Part shown: one piece after another, positions 6,357 to 6,486 of the stretch
Layout of the letters: every line of letters begins with the position of its first letter
Numbering within the stretch: position 1 is the stretch's first letter
Origin: Acidobacteriota bacterium
Lineage (GTDB): Bacteria; Acidobacteriota; Holophagae; Thermotomaculales; Thermotomaculaceae
Direction of reading: 5' to 3'
Length of the DNA: 6,486 nucleotides
Assembly: GCA_027038695.1 (NCBI GenBank)
Contig: JALWHA010000339.1
Span: 1 to 6,486, forward strand
The notes under the pieces: model-generated
Databases searched by the model: none
Told to the model about the DNA's origin: nothing
What the model saw: only the letters and a program-made list of their open reading frames with translations
Translations under genes and position numbers: made by a program

Positions 6357-6486
6357 ATGGAAAAAATAGAGGTTTTTTCTCCCGCCAGGATTGACCTGGC
6401 GGGGGGGACACTTGATATTTATCCGGTTTATCTTTTTTTTAAAAACCCTTTTACCTTAAACGTAACCTTATCTAAAGGGGTGACCG
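6357..6486 (+). CDS. GHMP-family kinase (sugar or sugar-phosphate kinase-like), N-terminal fragment
   Basis: Only 43 codons and one base are in view. The peptide starts MEKIEVFSPARIDLAGGTLDIYP, the characteristic first motif of GHMP kinases (galactokinase, homoserine, mevalonate and phosphomevalonate kinases, and the heptose-7-phosphate kinase HddA). The ARIDLAGG form (10-17) followed by Thr-Leu-Asp is closest to the galactokinase/HddA-like sugar kinases. The ATP-binding GLGSSA motif would lie beyond the window edge, so the substrate cannot be told. The ATG is one base after the cpoB stop (TGATATG) and I see no purine-rich ribosome site just upstream, so initiation probably depends on ribosomes finishing cpoB. 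The gene would then share the pal promoter. A perfect GC-rich hairpin and a run of seven G fall inside the motif codons. The family call is good; the role is open. Confidence 0.85.
   Translation, partial: MEKIEVFSPARIDLAGGTLDIYPVYLFFKNPFTLNVTLSKGVT
6381..6403. repeat. Perfect 9-bp inverted repeat inside the start of the kinase gene
   Basis: CCCGCCAGG (6381-6389) and CCTGGCGGG (6395-6403) are exact complements around a 5-base loop. The stem could extend outward by G-U and C-G pairs to about 6377 and 6407. It begins 24 bases after the start codon and encodes part of the conserved SPARIDLAGG motif. No U tract follows on either strand, so it is not an intrinsic terminator. It is strikingly GC-rich for this sequence; any role in translation or mRNA stability is inference. 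Confidence 0.7.

Noticed and set aside
6377..6407. The GC-rich hairpin as a transcription terminator between cpoB and the next gene.
   Set aside because: It lies within the kinase coding sequence and no U tract follows on either strand.
6178..6411. A minus-strand open frame overlapping the end of cpoB and the kinase start.
   Set aside because: It is antisense to the third TPR repeat and the GHMP motif, both strongly supported on the plus strand; its peptide looks like no known family.
1..6486. A hidden mobile element, CRISPR array, toxin-antitoxin or defence system.
   Set aside because: Apart from gaps of at most about 150 bases, all sequence is accounted for by conserved housekeeping genes; no transposase, integrase, direct-repeat array or terminal repeats were found.

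Overview
The window is about 6.5 kb of AT-rich (by eye), densely coding bacterial chromosome. It carries housekeeping genes only. Pal and a CpoB/YbgF-type lipoprotein indicate a diderm (Gram-negative) cell with an outer membrane. SecD and SecF are separate proteins, as in most Gram-negatives. I cannot fix the phylum from sequence alone. The style (SecD with INLGLDLRGG, Pal with EGHCDERGT, an ARIDLAGGTLDIYP-type GHMP kinase) reminds me of Acidobacteriota- or Desulfobacterota-like lineages, and this is only an impression.

Left block, minus strand (transcribed right to left from about 4860 down to 1): tgt (queuosine tRNA modification), yajC, secD and secF (accessory complex of the Sec translocase), then the N-terminal 190 codons of an RSH (SpoT/Rel-type) (p)ppGpp enzyme cut by the window edge. 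tgt and yajC overlap by one base. The yajC-secD and secD-secF gaps are 27 and 11 bases, so the four genes look like one operon. A strong intrinsic terminator follows secF. A good sigma70-like promoter for the RSH gene sits directly upstream of that terminator, partly inside the end of secF.

Middle, 4844-4995: a 152-base divergent intergenic region. It holds one promoter facing tgt, one facing pal, and an inverted repeat over the tgt -35 element.

Right block, plus strand: pal, cpoB and the first 43 codons of a GHMP-family small-molecule kinase that starts one base after the cpoB stop. Pal and CpoB act at the envelope, and Tol-Pal functions are implied although no tol genes are in view. The kinase is probably for a sugar or sugar phosphate. 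It may supply an activated sugar for the envelope, but that is inference from position.

I see no mobile element, CRISPR array, tRNA, rRNA or phage gene, and no clear sign of a new multi-gene system. The points most worth a second look are the overlapping promoter and terminator before the RSH gene, the enlarged and divergent periplasmic domain of SecF, and the GHMP kinase coupled to pal-cpoB with a perfect GC-rich hairpin at its 5' end.
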